This document shows positions 27,958 through 41,159 of a stretch of 64,000 bases of DNA, one piece after another. Source of the DNA: Symsagittifera roscoffensis (Eukaryota > Xenacoelomorpha > Acoela > Convolutidae). Each line of letters opens with the position of its first letter. The stretch's first letter is position 1. Below the pieces are notes generated by a model. It was not told the origin of the DNA. It worked only from the letters and a program-made list of their open reading frames with translations, and ran no database searches. The DNA is taken from positions 17,515,318 through 17,579,317 of the forward strand of contig NC_087070.1 of the NCBI RefSeq assembly GCF_963678635.1, given 5' to 3'. A program made the position numbers and the translations under genes.

Positions 27958-28982
27958 CTATTGAAATGACTTCAGTTTACCCAAGGTTGCATAATCCTTG
28001 GGATCTCTGACCGCTTCGATGGATTCACGACTCATCTTCAGCTCCTTGTTGGAGTATCTCCTCACCTCCTCTAGCCTGCGGTAGCTCTCTACATCGTTAG
28101 ACTCCTTAGTCGGTATCAGCAGCAGCATGTCCTGATATAACTCCAGGAGAGCCCTTAGAAAGGTTCGTTCACGATCAACTCTTTCTTGCTGAATAGTTTT
28201 TGTACATTCCTCTAACACAGGAGTGGGGATACGATCAACCACGAATCTAAGAAAACAAAGAGCATCTTTGCGCTTAGCCCAGGCTATCGCAGAGTCATCT
28301 TTACTAATCAACGCGCGCAGGGATTCCATCAGTTCCAGCTCCTGCTCCTTCGATTTCGAATCATTACTAGATTCACATTCTGATCTTTTGATTCCCATCA
28401 GGCATCAAGCCAATCGCATTTGCAAGTCTGTCCTCGTACATGGGTAGGCTAGGTATGCTGCCACTGTCGCAGGCGCATGCATGGTTTCAAGGAAGTATCT
28501 CTGGAGGGCCGCCCTCCAAGAGATTTTCAACAACTGCTCCAACCCGATTTCGTTCGCCTCCGAGGACATCACAGTGCCATACTCTTTTCGTTTCAGATTA
28601 GAGCTTTCTGTCAACTCCTGTAGGTATTCTTGCATGGCATTCTTTTCATTCCAGGCCATCAAGTGCCCTCTTGCTGAATTCCTTGCCTTGAGCATCTCCA
28701 CATAGCCTCCGGCGGATCACCCATGTGGACTGAGCCGGGTATTGTGATCCGACTGTACTCGACCACGCCGAGTTGTCCCTCCAGCTTCATTCGTGCCAGG
28801 CAGGTTTGTTCGCGAGGGCTTGTAGTCATCAAGCCCACCAGATCCACACTGGCTGATGACTTCCATTTCAAGCTTCGTATCCACCAAGGCCCATTGAGAT
28901 CAAGCCTGCTAGTAACATAGGTGGTATCAGGTTTTCTTTTTCTCTCCCACCCGATGCTGAGCAACCTCTTGTCAATTTTCAC
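27958..28982 (-). pseudogene. E2 ORF3 central module, broken
   Basis: Pieces 27958-28398, 28405-28701 and 28659-28982 match the C-terminal half of E1 3453-5198, including KRKDALCF and ARNSARG blocks. A TGA at 28405-28407 stands where E1 has tryptophan. No known domain is recognised. Confidence 0.7.
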
Positions 28983-29614
28983 TCGGGCGATATGCTTTCG
29001 CTAAGGTCACTACTGCGTCCACTTTTGACTATATCACTTTTTGATTCACTTTTTTACTCCCTGCCCTACTTCTCAATCTCTTCAGCCCTTTCTTGTCTCG
29101 CCTTATTGGTAGTCTACCATAGTCTGATGATCATCGGCACTGTCTTCCGTTACTGACTCGGTCAGAACGTCAGAATCTATGGAGTTCATCAGTTACTCTA
29201 GAACCTCGCGCATAATGGGCTGATTCAACCCCACCCTCATTACAGACTGCGTCCCGTATCTTCGTATCACCTCCCAAGTCTTCTCCGTGAAGGCCACTCA
29301 GTTCCAGGTTAGTCCCGTCTTGCGCTCCAATTCTTTTTGGTATCTCTCGCATTCCTCCTCTGGCAATGTGCCTAGACCCATCCTTTCACTCATTTTCGCA
29401 TTTTTTCTTCCGCGTCACGAGCGGCTCCGATGTGAGGGGCAATGGCGGGAGATGTGACTTCCAGCAACATCCTCCAAATCGGCGGATATCGGGGAAATTG
29501 GTCCAGCAGTGACCTAGACCCGGCAAGCCACACTTGCTAATTCTCCTTCACGTGTGCATATGATTCCGGCCAAGCTGGGACCCGCATCGCCTCTCCTGAA
29601 TCCTTCACCACTGG
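28983..29614 (-). pseudogene. E2 ORF3 middle remnant
   Basis: Translation in shifting frames gives WRMLLE, GTLPEEE, VAFTEK and YGTQSV blocks in the same order as E1 4700-5660, but without the roughly 230 residues between the first two. This shows the E1 and E2 length difference. It is full of stops. Confidence 0.55.
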
Positions 29615-30109
29615 TCAAATCCAAAGCTTAGGGTTAAATTGGACATGGAAAATGTCCTCTCCGCCCATTCTACATTTGAAATTGTTGTTGAAGTCCATCA
29701 ACATCCATCCCCGCTCCGCTATTCTTCCGAACAACCTGTCGTCGCTGGCCAATCCTCTCAGTTCTTTCTGATCATACCAATTCAGCACGGAACAATCCAC
29801 CACTGAGACTAAGTTGACGTACAGTACTGAGTTCCTGTACGCTTTCACCTGCACGTCAGGAAAAGCGTGTGACATCACTGGTCCATATACCACAGCGACG
29901 AACTCCCTTAGTCTAAGTACTAGAGCCAGCGGATCAACCCGCATCATCAGGGCGAGGTCAGTCAGCAAGGGCATGTCACAATGCTGTTTACACTCGCTAC
30001 TTCCCGTTGCGACCTTGTCTTCTTCTGTGACGCTCCTGTTCTGTTGCAGGAGATACTGGTGCAGGAGCGTTCTCCAATCTTTCATCTTCTGATAGGAGGC
30101 GGTTTCCAA
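29615..30109 (-). pseudogene. E2 ORF3 segment matching E1 5689-6171
   Basis: The MPLLTDL, VYGPV, FPDVQV and LNW blocks are shared. The upstream YLLQQNR block is in frame here and confirms that the TAA at about 6241 in E1 is a nonsense mutation. Confidence 0.7.
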
Positions 30110-30181
30110 CTGCGCGTTGAACTCTCAGCTCGTCCCCTGTAACTAATCAGGGTAACGCAGGAGCACAAATAGGTCACCCAA

Positions 30182-30790
30182 TCAACCATACGTCATCGTA
30201 ACTAGGGTGAGGAGTCCATCCAGCCTCAGGTCCGCTAATTCTTGAGTGAAGAGATTCGCGAAGTTTTCGTGACCAAACTTCACGTATAGTGCCAACACCA
30301 AGTCAATTGACAGTTTTCTGATGTCTTTAACGAAGCTTGCAATCAAATTCCTTGAGGGCCTCGGGTAGCACGTGGACAAGAAGAATGGCGTCCATCCCAC
30401 TCCCATTTCACCTAGAATTGCGTCAGATCTTTCATTTTGTGCCCTTGTGGCCAAAACTTCCGCCTGGAACCTGTCCAACGACATCGTGTTTACGTCTAGC
30501 ATCAATTGGAGCATCTTCCCTCCGGCCAGCTCCTGTTCATTCAACAAATTTTTCAGATACTCGTGTATTTCTTTTATGTTCGCTGGAGCATGTTCGAAAG
30601 CGTCTTCCCCCAATGTGCATACTCTTGGTGACAAATACAGCCACGAGTTAGTGTGCGGCTTTGTCCTCAGGGCCAGTGCGATGAGGTCCTCTTCTGATGC
30701 TGTCAGATTCCTTCTGACCATCCTTTCTTGTGCATCCCTCACATAATCCATCTGCCTGAACCAGAGGTCATCCGCCACCTGTTGCACCAA
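30182..30790 (-). pseudogene. E2 ORF3 segment matching E1 6241-7333
   Basis: This 202-codon piece joins without interruption the two blocks that the copied segment separates in E1 (GVGWT through LRLDGLLTL). It therefore gives the ancestral arrangement. The function is unknown. Confidence 0.72.
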
Positions 30791-30804
30791 TACGTGGTTG
30801 TCAT

Positions 30805-32850
30805 CTACAAAAACTGTAAGGGTTCTGACAGCGCCGCATATCCCGGTGACAACACAAAGGCAATCATCTCCACGTTCCTGGTGAAGCGTTGCCGCACCGC
30901 TACTTGCACCTCAGCCATGGCCGAAAAGAGCGTCATAATTGATTCTCCCATGACCTCATTGCTGGGAACTGATCCGTCAGTGAGGCGAGCCAGCAGCCCT
31001 CGGCTCTGTAGGTGATCATTGAAGCCGGCAATTATCATCACTTGTGGGTCCATACTGGAGATTTTTGTACGCTTATTGCCATGCCCACTGCCTGTCCCCA
31101 ATCCTGTGTGAGATCTGTTAGGAAAATCACATCGGTCCAGAAGAGAAATCGAGGCGTGTAGAGATCCGAACTAGCCACTATTAGATACTTGGTATTCTTG
31201 ATGTCTAGGGGATCATATGCGGCAAAAAGACTATCGCCCATCAGTATCTCCAGTCCTCTATACCTCCTGTCATCTCCTTCCACCGAGGTAGCTCTGGGGT
31301 ATTCTCTCGAATATTTGCCCGGCAATTGGCTCGGCGGCTTAGAGAACTGCCGATACATCTTCTGGTGTTTATTATTGGGCCTGTTCTCCGTGGTGAACTT
31401 GCTACTCCGTAGAGGTGATACCAACACTCTGGCCCTCCGGCGGAAATCCGTCAGGGATCGTCTTTTTAGGGGTCCCATGGTATTTTGCTGAGGTAACCCA
31501 TCGAGATCCACAAACCTGAGTGCGGTAGCGAAGCTGAACTGCTCTTGCTCCGCCAATAGCCAGTCCACGCCCGATATCCAGTACAAGCCCGACACCGTGG
31601 GACCACTCCCGTCCATCATTCTTCTGCCGTCTACTCGACTCGTCAACGTATTGATATTCATGGTTGCTAGCATGTCAGCCTTGTATTGCCCTCACGCGCT
31701 AGGATCTGGACGGTTCCAGAGCAGCTCGCTGGTTGGCTCAACGCTCTCTGCTGGTGTAGCAGTTGCAGATGAATTTCCCGCTGGAGCAGGGGCTATCGTG
31801 GGCAAATTACTAACACTCATGGAGGCCTGAGAACTGGTCTCATTAGGTCTTCCTAACCGGCTCTCCAGTGATTGTCTTCGAGGAGGGGAAACCGTCCCCA
31901 GTCTTTCCCTTACGTCTGCACTAGGGACCGCGGGAGCAGTAACACTAGCTTCGGATGTCAGGGATCCCAGACGATTAGCGAGTGGCTCTGGCACAATGCT
32001 CCTCACTCTGCCTCTGTCAGTCAAGCTGGTCCGCGCCAGGGCGTCAGTCGTCCTGAGTTCTCACGGGCTCCCTAGAGATACACGGCTCCTGTGTCTTTGT
32101 CCTAGAAGATGCGTCCTTAGACCCATCTGAATTCTTCGTCGCCAGGACTTCTGGTGAGATCTGGCACAACTTTGCCATATACAACTCCTTAAGATGCTTT
32201 ATCTCTTCCTCTTGGAAGGTCATTTGTAGTTCGTCGTACTTTTTTTCCATTCATCCCGTTCTCTGGCCATCGCCTTGTATTCCTCCAACTTGAGACGCAA
32301 CTCTTGCCAATCGTTCTCCTTCTTATCCAGGGTCTCAATGGTCTCCGAAGTCTGGATTTCCATTTTGCTCTTCCTGGCTTTCTTCTTCGGTGGGGGAGCT
32401 GCTGTTGGAGAATTCGTCGAATGCGATGGGCCCGGCCCATCACGTGAATGCTTAGCTCCAATGAGAGGCATGGGCCGAACAGGCAGGGGCATCTATCCTA
32501 GACGGTGATCCCTCTGCTGACCTAGTACTGGTTCACGAGCTAAGTCGTGACCCGATATTTCCCCTCGTCGCCATCTCATTAGTCTGTTTCGGCCTCTCTG
32601 GGCGGTCCCGGACTCACCGTAGGCTAACATCAAGACTACTCCAATGGGGCGGTCCCACGGCCTTCTATTCCCATTGCATTAAGGAGTGCGACGGTGATCA
32701 TCGCCAAATCCGGGTCTTATACTGCGAAATTGCCATCCACCAGGCGTTGGTATGTCTCGTCTAGAGTCGTTACTAGGTTCACTGAGATAAAATCCATCAA
32801 GTCGTTCGTGTCACTCAACTTTCTTCGTGTATGTCTTGTCTTACTCTTCT
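30805..32850 (-). pseudogene. E2 ORF3 N-terminal region: coiled coil and SGNH-like segment
   Basis: The start region near 32800-32840 (LMDFI block) matches E1 MENFN...LMDLA. Then come a coiled coil (32044-32492), a Ser/Pro-rich linker (31692-32024), the GVDWL block (31038-31673) and, after a -1 frame step near 31060, the AGFNDHLQSRG block. The complete SGNH hydrolase domain seen in E1 is absent: only a short linker lies between coiled coil and GVDWL block. Confidence 0.7.
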
Positions 32851-32879
32851 GATTGTCCAAAGTCAATAAACAAAGTGGG

Positions 32880-32905
32880 ATCAATCAAGATCTAAAAAAC
32901 AAGTC
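32880..32905 (-). promoter_or_regulatory. Conserved 3' splice acceptor-like site before ORF3 (E2)
   Basis: Sense TTGTTTTTTAG is followed by ATCTTGATTGATC, with the cut between 32892 and 32891. It is the counterpart of the E1 site near 10681. Confidence 0.5.
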
Positions 32906-33339
32906 GCGACTTAGAACCAACATTCCAAGCTGATCTTTTTTTTGGGATAAAACGTCATTCACATCTTTTAAAAAACAATCCACTGAAACTCTCTTTTGTT
33001 CTCGATTGAAAAGCTAGCACCCAGGTGGATCGTCGACCTGCGATCTTGTCAAGATAGCACAACTGAGCGCTGTCACCTTTCGTACCTGGAGTGTTCCAGG
33101 CTTCCATGACAGGAACATCACATAAAACATAAACTATCAATAAATAACATAGAAATTTCACACATCAACAATATCGCATAACAACATAAACCCTCATAGT
33201 TAACCTAAATCCTAATCCTAGTGCCTAAAAAGCAAACCTAACAAAGACTACTTAGCACCTAATGTGTCTCTAGCATTTGCTCAGATAATATTTTTTATGT
33301 AAGTAGACCTCTATGTCCGTTTCTGAAAATAATACATGT
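32906..33339 (-). other. Gap between pol and ORF3 in E2
   Basis: This is an AT-rich non-coding gap with an aacataa-type repeat near 33115-33190, like E1. Nothing else is recognised. Confidence 0.5.
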
Positions 33340-33786
33340 ACGAGGCCACACAGCTCTCTCGGATGCAGTCTTCGCCTATTAGGATGATAGACTGGTGAAG
33401 AGAGAAGTCACTCCTCTCTCGACCAGGAAATCCTTGAATCGAGTTAAGGCCAGCGCCAAGTTTTATGAATTTACATGTTGCTTGTCAGTGGCCTTACTTA
33501 CAAGAAAACAGAAATAAATCCCTCGTATCTGTGATGCGACAGGGGGCAGCGCTATCATCTCTCCCACACCAGGCCTCTGTTTCCACAAAAACTCGATATT
33601 CTTATACTCTCTCTTGAAGTCGGCCGCTAGTGCTGTCTTAAAGCTTACATCCGCTGTTATTGCTATAGCGCACGTACGTTCCGTGAGTATAAAATCGATG
33701 TCTGTGATGACGACCTTGTTTGAATAGTGGTTTGGTAGATCAAAATAAGATTCAAAAACTCGTCCGAATGGTGGTTTTTTTAGCAT
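33340..33786 (-). pseudogene. E2 macrodomain, broken
   Basis: The first 100 residues (CAIAITAD, FKREYKN, FCFLVSKA) match the E1 macrodomain closely. A TAA at about 33463 and later stops and a frameshift break the C-terminal third. Upstream it joins the pol linker nearly in frame, which supports a fused pol-macrodomain protein. Confidence 0.7.
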
Positions 33787-33787
33787 T

Positions 33788-35168
33788 TTAACCCTCCGTT
33801 TCCAGCTCTCTGGTTTTCCTCGCCGATTTTAATTTTTTAATCATCAAATCTTCGGTGTGGGTGAGTTCTACCCCCACTCCCCGGACAAAAATATCCATCG
33901 AAGTCCCCGTCAATTGCCCAAAATCGAAAAAATCGAAATTGGAAACTGGAACACGTAAACGACCATCTGGAGCGACCCAGTTGCACTTCGTATTGTCGTG
34001 ACTGATGTATTTGATGCTGTTTTGGTCGACCCCTTGAATGGTCAAGATGGTCTCTTTCGGGTCTGCTAGCAGATCATGGAGCCATTCGAGTACTCGCAGA
34101 TTTGTCAATTCTTGCTCATGCATCTACTCGGTCTCCGGTTCGAACTCCACTTCCAGTTCAGAGCAATCGTCGATCCAATCCTGTTCTGTGTCGTTGACTA
34201 GGTCGATCTCTTGTGGCACCACCACTTCGTCCAGTCCCACTAGCGATTCCATCATGTCGCTCAAAACTATCCTGTCTATGACAAAATCCTCGCCATACGG
34301 ATTGTACTTCTTCTTGCTTTTCCCCTCTTTTGCTCTGGCGTGTTTCCATGGTGAAGGGAAAGTCACGCTGTACTCCTTTATCAACTTCACTTTGTTCTGG
34401 GCAGACCCAGTCCTCTTCGGCGTATGGAAGACTTTCGTCGTCCACCCCCACTCGCTCGGTTAATTCCGGGTCCAGTGGCAGATCGCAATTCTCTACCACC
34501 TCATTCCCGTTATTTTTGTCGCGCGTGCCTCTTTCATTCACCTCATGCATGTCAGCTGGGATACACCAGCCCTCTGATGAGGCATTGTGTGGCTTCATGT
34601 TTTCGTAATGAGCTGCTCTTCCAGTGCTCAATCGATAAAAACGACCTCCTTGGTGCACTTCTGTTATCTGAAATGGACCACGCCATTTTTTAAATAGTTT
34701 CTTGGTTCCTTTTGGTGGAACCACTTCCTGGAACACCCAAACGTAGTCGCCAACTGAGTAGGCTTTTGCATCAGCTGTACTTTTATCAAACCTCCTTTTT
34801 TGTCTTATTTGCGCCTGTTGCGTATTCCTCCTGCATAAGTCATTGAGGTCCTGCTGTCTTCTAATAACATCCCGCACGTACGTCTGCGGTGCTGTCCTCT
34901 TCCCCTCATATTCAGGGTAGAAAAACGTCAACGGGAGCGCTTTTTCATGACCCGTTAACATCATGTGCGGACTTATTCCCGTGGTGGAATGTTCTGTTCT
35001 GTTATAAGCGCCCATCACTTGCGGCAAGTGTCTATCCCAGTCCTCCATGTATCGTGAGCAATAAACTCTCAACATGGACACAAACGTGCGATTTTTCCTT
35101 TCAACTATGACATTCATTTGTGGATGATAAGTGATCGAGTGGGCCTGTGCCACCTGCGACCTCTTCAT
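33788..35168 (-). pseudogene. pol: E2 integrase core end, GPF module and acidic tail
   Basis: It begins in the integrase core with HPQ and the catalytic Glu (VERKNRTF), then the GPF module (KKWRGPF, RAAHYENMKPH) and an acidic tail. A frameshift near 34370 and a stop near 34124 interrupt it. It ends in FVRGVGV, encoded by the repeated TTTGTCCGGGGAGT motif. Confidence 0.85.
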
Positions 35169-35179
35169 TAACTCCTACA

Positions 35180-35892
35180 TTAACTCCTTCGAACACCCAC
35201 GAATGCTTTGCCATTGTCTGACTGGAATGTGATGGGGCAGCCGTGTCTCGCTATCCAAACAATTATCAAGTGATCGCACGTTTCTTCCGCTGATGCTGTC
35301 GTGCAGGGTGCTGCCTCTGCGCACTTCGTGAAATGATCAATCATTAACAGCACTTGATTGTAGCCCGCGGCTGTCACGCACGTCTTCCGATGATCAATTC
35401 GACCACCTCGTTGAATCTTGATGACTCTAATGGCTGCAGGGGAAACCTCAATTTCCTGGGGTCCTTCGCTTGTTGACACGATAAGTATGCAGAGATCCAC
35501 TTATCACAGGCCTTCTTCAAACCAGGCCATTTGAACCGATTCTGTATTCTATTGTACACCTTGTTCACGCCTTGATGGCCCATCTGATCATGTGAACGAA
35601 AGAGCAATTCGGTCTGGTATAACTGTGGTAACACTATTGAATTGTGATTGTAAAGGACCTTGTCATCTTTCTTGCGTTTACAGGCCACGATCCCGTCTTT
35701 GTTCAAGTACAAAAAATCATTTCTCTTCAGATAAAATTGCTTCAATATCTTGTAGCTGTTTTCCTCTAGATGTCCTTTGTCAGGTGCTCCGTTCTCGATC
35801 CATCTCATTAGATTGCTCGTCGAACTATCATTTTGTTGAGCCCTTAAGAGATCCGACAGCCGGTACCTGGCTTTCAGATAGGTCTTTACCAC
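35180..35892 (-). pseudogene. pol: E2 integrase zinc finger and first catalytic region
   Basis: HDQMGHQG keeps both His of the HHCC finger, but the first Cys of the CxxC pair is Tyr. SDNGKAF keeps the second catalytic Asp. Frames change near 35400 and 35175. Confidence 0.82.
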
Positions 35893-35902
35893 GTTTAATT
35901 GT

Positions 35903-38120
35903 CCGCTTATTATCTCCGGGCATGGGCATCATCCATCAACTTGACGCACCATATCTTCTCCAAGGGTGTTGCTTCCTGCACTGATGATTCCAGGTTGGTA
36001 CGGACTGAGTCCTGGAGTCATCAATCGAGCCGATGGATTCCACATCATCATATTGCAACTTGTCTAAGATGTTTCTCGACTCCTCGAGCAACATTCTGTC
36101 CCTTGGTTGCTTTGAGTTCGACTCCCCGGACAATGTGTCGTCCCCAGTACTCTTCTTTCGCCTCTGTGATTTGAATTTCTCTCGTCACGCTGGATTTTGA
36201 CTTGAACCTGACTTCTTCAGTGGTTTGGACATTGGTTGCTTACCTATGTTCCATGTACGAAGACCTCAACAAGACATCCTTCGGCATCGAGTTCACTAGC
36301 TGGTTCACTATCGACCGGCAGTCCCGTACAACATCCCGTATCGACCGGCAGTCCCGTACAAGATGGTTACCGGCCTTTTCTCCGTTCTTTCAGTGATGGT
36401 CAAACATGCGGCAAACAGACTATCGCCCATCAGTATCTCCAGTCCTCTATACCTCCTGTCATCTCCTTCCACCGAGGTGGCTCTGGGGTATTCTCTCCAA
36501 TATTCGCCCGGCAATTGGCTCGGCGGCTTAGAGAACTGCCGATACATCTTCTGGTGTTTATTATTGGGCCTGTTCTCCGTGGTGAACTTGCTACTCCGTA
36601 GAGGTGATACCAACACTCTGGCCCTCCGGCGGAAATCCGTCAGGGATGGTCTTTTTAGGGGTCCCATGGTATTTTGCTGAGGCAACCCATCGAGATCCAC
36701 AAACCTGAGTGCGGTAGCGAAGCTGAACTGCTCTTGCTCCGCCAATAGCCAGTCCACGCCCGATATCCAGTACAAGCCCGACACCGTGGGACCACTCCCG
36801 TCCATCATTCTTCTGCCGTCTACTCGACTCGTCAACGTATTGATATTCATGGTTGCTAGCATGTCAGCCTTGTATTGCCCTCACGCGCTAGGATCTGGAC
36901 GGTTCCAGAGCAGCACGCTGGTTGGCTCAACGCTCTCTGCTGGTGTAGCAGTTGCAGATGAATTTCCCGCTGGAGCAGGGGCTATCGTGGGCAAATTACT
37001 AACACTCATGGAGGCCTGAGAACTGGTCTCATTAGGTCTTCCCAACCGGCTCTCCAGTGATTGTCTTCGAGGAGGGGAAACCGTCCCCAGTCTTTCCCTT
37101 ACGTCTGCACTAGGGACCGCGGGAGCAGTAACACTAGCTTCGGATGTCAGGGATCCCAGACGATTAGCGAGTGGCTCTGGCACAATGCTCCTCACTCTGC
37201 CTCTGTCAGTCAAGCTGGTCCGCGCCAGGGCGTCAGTCGTCCTGAGTTCTCACGGGCTCCCTAGAGATACACGGCTCCTGTGTCTTTGTCCTAGAAGATG
37301 CGTCCTTAGACCAATCTGAATTCTTCGTCGCCAGGACTTCTGGTGAGATCTGGCACAACTTTGCCATATACAACTCCTTCAGATGCTTTATCTCTTCCTC
37401 TTGGAAGGTCATTTGTAGTTCGTCGTACTTTTTTTCCATTCATCCCGTTCTCTGGCCATCGCCTTGTATTCCTCCAACTTGAGACGCAACTCTTGCCAAT
37501 CGTTCTCCTTCTTATCCAGGGTCTCAATGGTCTCCGAAGTCTGGATTTCCTATTTGCTCTTCCTGGCTTTCTTCTTCGGTGGGGGAGCTGCTGTTGGAGA
37601 ATTCGTCGAATGCGTTGGGCCCGCTTATTATCTCCGGGCATGGGCATCATCCATCAACTTGACGCACCATATCTTCCCCAAGGGTGTTGCTTCCTGCACT
37701 GATGATTCCAGGTTGGTACGGACTGAGTCCTGGAGTCATCACTCGAGCCGATGGATTCCACATCATCATATTGCAACTTGTCTAAGATGTTTCTCGACTC
37801 CTCGAGCAACATTCTGTCCCTTGGTTGCTTTGAGTTCGACTCCCCGGACAATTTGTCGCCCCCAGTACTCTTCTTTCGCCTCTGTGATTTGAACTTCTCT
37901 CGTCACGCTGGATTTTGACTTGAACCTGACTTCTTCAGTGGTTTGGACATTGGTTGCTTACCTATGTTCCATGTACGAAGACCTCAACAAGACATCCTTC
38001 GGCATCGCGTTCACTAGCTGGTTCACTATCGACCGGCAGTCCCGTACAACATCCCGTATCGACCGGCAGTCCCGTACAAGATGGTTACCGGCCTTTTCGC
38101 GTTCTTTGAGTGATGGTCAA
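35903..38120 (-). repeat. Internal copied segment with flanking direct duplication in E2 pol
   Basis: Bases 36406-37622 copy 31217-32433 at a constant offset of 5189 with about 13 differences by eye. The insert lies between two copies of a 500-bp pol linker segment (35903-36403 and 37621-38120, about 1.5 percent different). Joins fall in short shared bases (ccg; a few bases around atg). The structure is again A-X-A with X from downstream, as in E1. Confidence 0.93.
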
Positions 38121-39151
38121 CCACTGCATGGTCTCCATCCACTCATGATCATGCCGTTCAACCTCTCTGTCTTGCAGGTCTCGGAGTTTCAACATGACAT
38201 CCGGTGCCATGTTCACCGTCCTGTTCAGTAGGGCTATGCTATCCACTGGAAGTTCAGGATGTCCTGGTATAGGGTGCCCTGACTTGTCAAGCCACCTGGT
38301 GAGTGTCAGTTTGTCGTACGTCTCCTTGTCCAGGAATGAAAATTCATCTTTGATCTCTGCTTGATTGGCCTGCTTCTCCTCTAGTCCCTCATAAAATTCT
38401 GTCTTCTTGCTGAGGCTATCGGCATTCTGGTGCTTGTCATGGCTTCGCTGCTCTATGATCATGTGGTATCCGTCCAGGCGTACGATCCAACGACCAATAT
38501 CGCTTTAGTCCATTGATTAGGTTTTCAGCCAGGCAAGAGCACGATTGTCCACACGCAACTTGAAGAAAGCACTCTCTAAGTAGGCTCTGTATTTTTCCAC
38601 GACCATCTCTGCTTTTGGTGCGCCATACTTCATCTCGGTGTCATTTTTCAGTGTCGCTCAGGACCTTACTTCCATAGGCTATTGGTCGGAGAACGGTTCT
38701 CCCGTTCCACTCTTGTTCTTGGTGAAGTATGCCCGATATCGAAACCACTGATGCGTCCAAGTTAACACGAACATCCGCGCTTAATATTCTCAAAGGAGAC
38801 CTGAGCCTTGTCAGTCCAGCTGAATTTCTTGCCTTTATTTCGCGTCAGTTTCAGCATGGGGTATATTTTGTCAGCATACCCCTTGATAAACTCTCGGTAG
38901 TAGTTAGCGAATCCGAGGACGCTCATCAATTGCGTGTCGGTCTTCGGTGCTTTCCATGTCAACACCGCTTCAACCGCTTCGGGATCTGGTCTGACCCCGT
39001 GTTTATCTACAAGGCGGCCCAGATACCTAATTGAGTCTCTCAAGATTTCGCACATTGAAGGTTTACACTTCAGACCCACTTGTTTTATGCAACTAAAGAC
39101 CTCGTCCAGTCTCCTTATATGGTCCTCCAGCGTTAGTGTCGCGATGAACAC
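38085..39151 (-). pseudogene. pol: E2 RT C-terminal part and RNase H, broken
   Basis: FDDVFIAT near 39145-39165 keeps both RT aspartates, but a TAG sits just before them. Thumb and connection blocks (CEILRDSIRYLGR, FANYYREFIKGYADK) follow. RNase H is shortened and frame-shifted near 38500-38760; the tail with NADSLSKK is at 38085-38462. Confidence 0.82.
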
Positions 39152-39159
39152 GTCATCAA

Positions 39160-39989
39160 ACTAACACACTATGAGGTTGCCATACTTTTTAGTTACATTC
39201 GTGAGTGCCTGAGCCATCAACCGTTGGAACGTAGCCGTCGCATTGCATTTTCCAAACGGCATTCTTTTCCACTGGTATAGCCCCAGTTCGCACGCCAAGC
39301 CTATCTTCTCTCAATCTTGTTCTCGGAGGGGCACCTGTAAGAACATAGAGCTCAAATCCAGCGTCGTGAAGATATTTGCATCTCCTAACTTGGAGAGGCT
39401 CTCGTCGATGCGGGGAATCGGCTATGCGTCCTTTATTGTTACTGCATTCAGCTAGCGGAAATCACAACAAAACCTTAGTTGCTCCCTTTCGTTTTTGCCA
39501 TGACCACGCCACAAGCACACGGGGACTTCGACGGTTCAATCATGTCAAACTCCATTAACATTTCAATTTTTTTCTGCATGCTTCTGACTTATGGAGGGTC
39601 ATTCTCCTTGCCCCTTCCCTATGAGGTACCGAGCCCTCTTCTATTTCGATCTCATGTTCTACAAAATTGCAGCAACCTATATTGGCCTTATGCCTCGAAA
39701 AACGTCGGCGTTCCCATTTAACACCGCTCTGAGTGAGTCCAGTTCCCTTTCCGATGTTTTGCCTTTTAGATACTCTATCTCAGGTAGGACTGGCTTGTTT
39801 GCTGATAATTCTGTTTCTGTCGGTCCCTCAAGAAATTTTTTAACAACTAGACAGCCCATCGTCTGTCTCTAACTTCATCGAAAACAATTTTTCAGAAAAT
39901 TTCAATTCACTTATCCTCTTTAATACGCATTCTTGGTTGGCATGCAAGGGACACTTAGTTACGTCAAATATCTTAACGAATATCACTTT
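39160..39989 (-). pseudogene. pol: E2 RT fingers and palm, broken
   Basis: Frames give YQWKRMPFG (39255-39290), motif A region, FCCDFR and MIEPSKSPCACGVVMAK. A -1 frame step lies at the AAAGGG run near 39485, as in E1. The TGG at about 39272 shows that the E1 TAG is a mutation. Confidence 0.8.
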
Positions 39990-41068
39990 TTACATCAAAT
40001 ATCTTAAGTTCTCCACAATCGGATAGTCTGTGTTCAGAGGCAATGCGTAGCCAAGCTTCCTTCCTCGTTGTATCGTCACCGTGGTTGCCTCTGTGTTCAA
40101 CAACACACTCACACACAGTCCGCTTTGAGTGAGTGAGAAGCTTCTTCCTAAAATAGCTGAGTTTTTACTGTTTGGATTTGGAACCAGACACACCTGTCTG
40201 TTGTTGCTAAGCTCATTATTGTTCCTCATCCTAAATGTTGCTATTACAGCCTCATGTGGTTTTAACCTAACCTTCCTATCTAGGAAAATTGGCACCTTTG
40301 CTTGGTTAATCACGATTTTATTAATTGGTTTCTTTTCATACTTCCTCTCAGGGTCCTTCAATCTTATCAACCCGTCGTTGAGGTCAATTGTGATATCGAA
40401 GTTGCGCACAAAATCCCTTCCTAGGATGAACTGGTCGGACACTTCAAGACTCTCGACGACCAGGAAACTCATCCAGAGAAGTCTCCCTCCTAGCTGCAAC
40501 GAGATGATAGGGGTCCTCCCAGCCGGTCACGTATATTGCACCCTGATTAGCCGCTGCCAGTCTGATGTTAGTCGAAATGCATGATACTGACCACCGCTTC
40601 GGTGTCTAATAGTCCCTTCACGGAGAGTTGTCTACCCTGCACTTCCAGTACATGCGCGGCCAGATCGGCTTCACAGCCTATGTGGACTGTGTCTTGTTCG
40701 AGCATTACGTTGTGTCCGATTCGTCGGACTATAAGCTCTTCTCGATCAATGTAGATCCGACCTACCTGGTCATCTGCAACAGTCACATGAGCTTTAGTGT
40801 AATTGTTTATTCCATCCACGTTCATCAAAATCGGATATGTACCATGGAATTCGATGTGATGTCCATCTACTTTCATTAGCCTTGGGCCTCCTGTTGTGAG
40901 CAACGCTCGCACTGCCCTGGAGTCCAATTTGGGATCCTTCTCTCTCAAGTAGTCCGCGTAGATGTCTAGGTGTACTAGCGTGAATTCAGATGGCTCGCTC
41001 AAATTGTTCTCCACTTTTTGGCCCGCGACCGATATGATTGACATTATTTTCGTCCCTTCTCTTGTCAT
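39990..41068 (-). pseudogene. pol: E2 protease region, broken
   Basis: The pre-protease domain runs in frame into LLDTEAVVS, where the retropepsin DTG has become DTE. After a frameshift near 40570, the FILGRDF motif and the RT linker follow (39990-40499). Confidence 0.82.
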
Positions 41069-41159
41069 GCCGAAGGTCTTCCCCGGGATGACATTTAACT
41101 TTGGACCCTGTTTCGTGGGTTCCTGGTTATCCTCTCACTTCGTCGATCTTTCCAGAATG

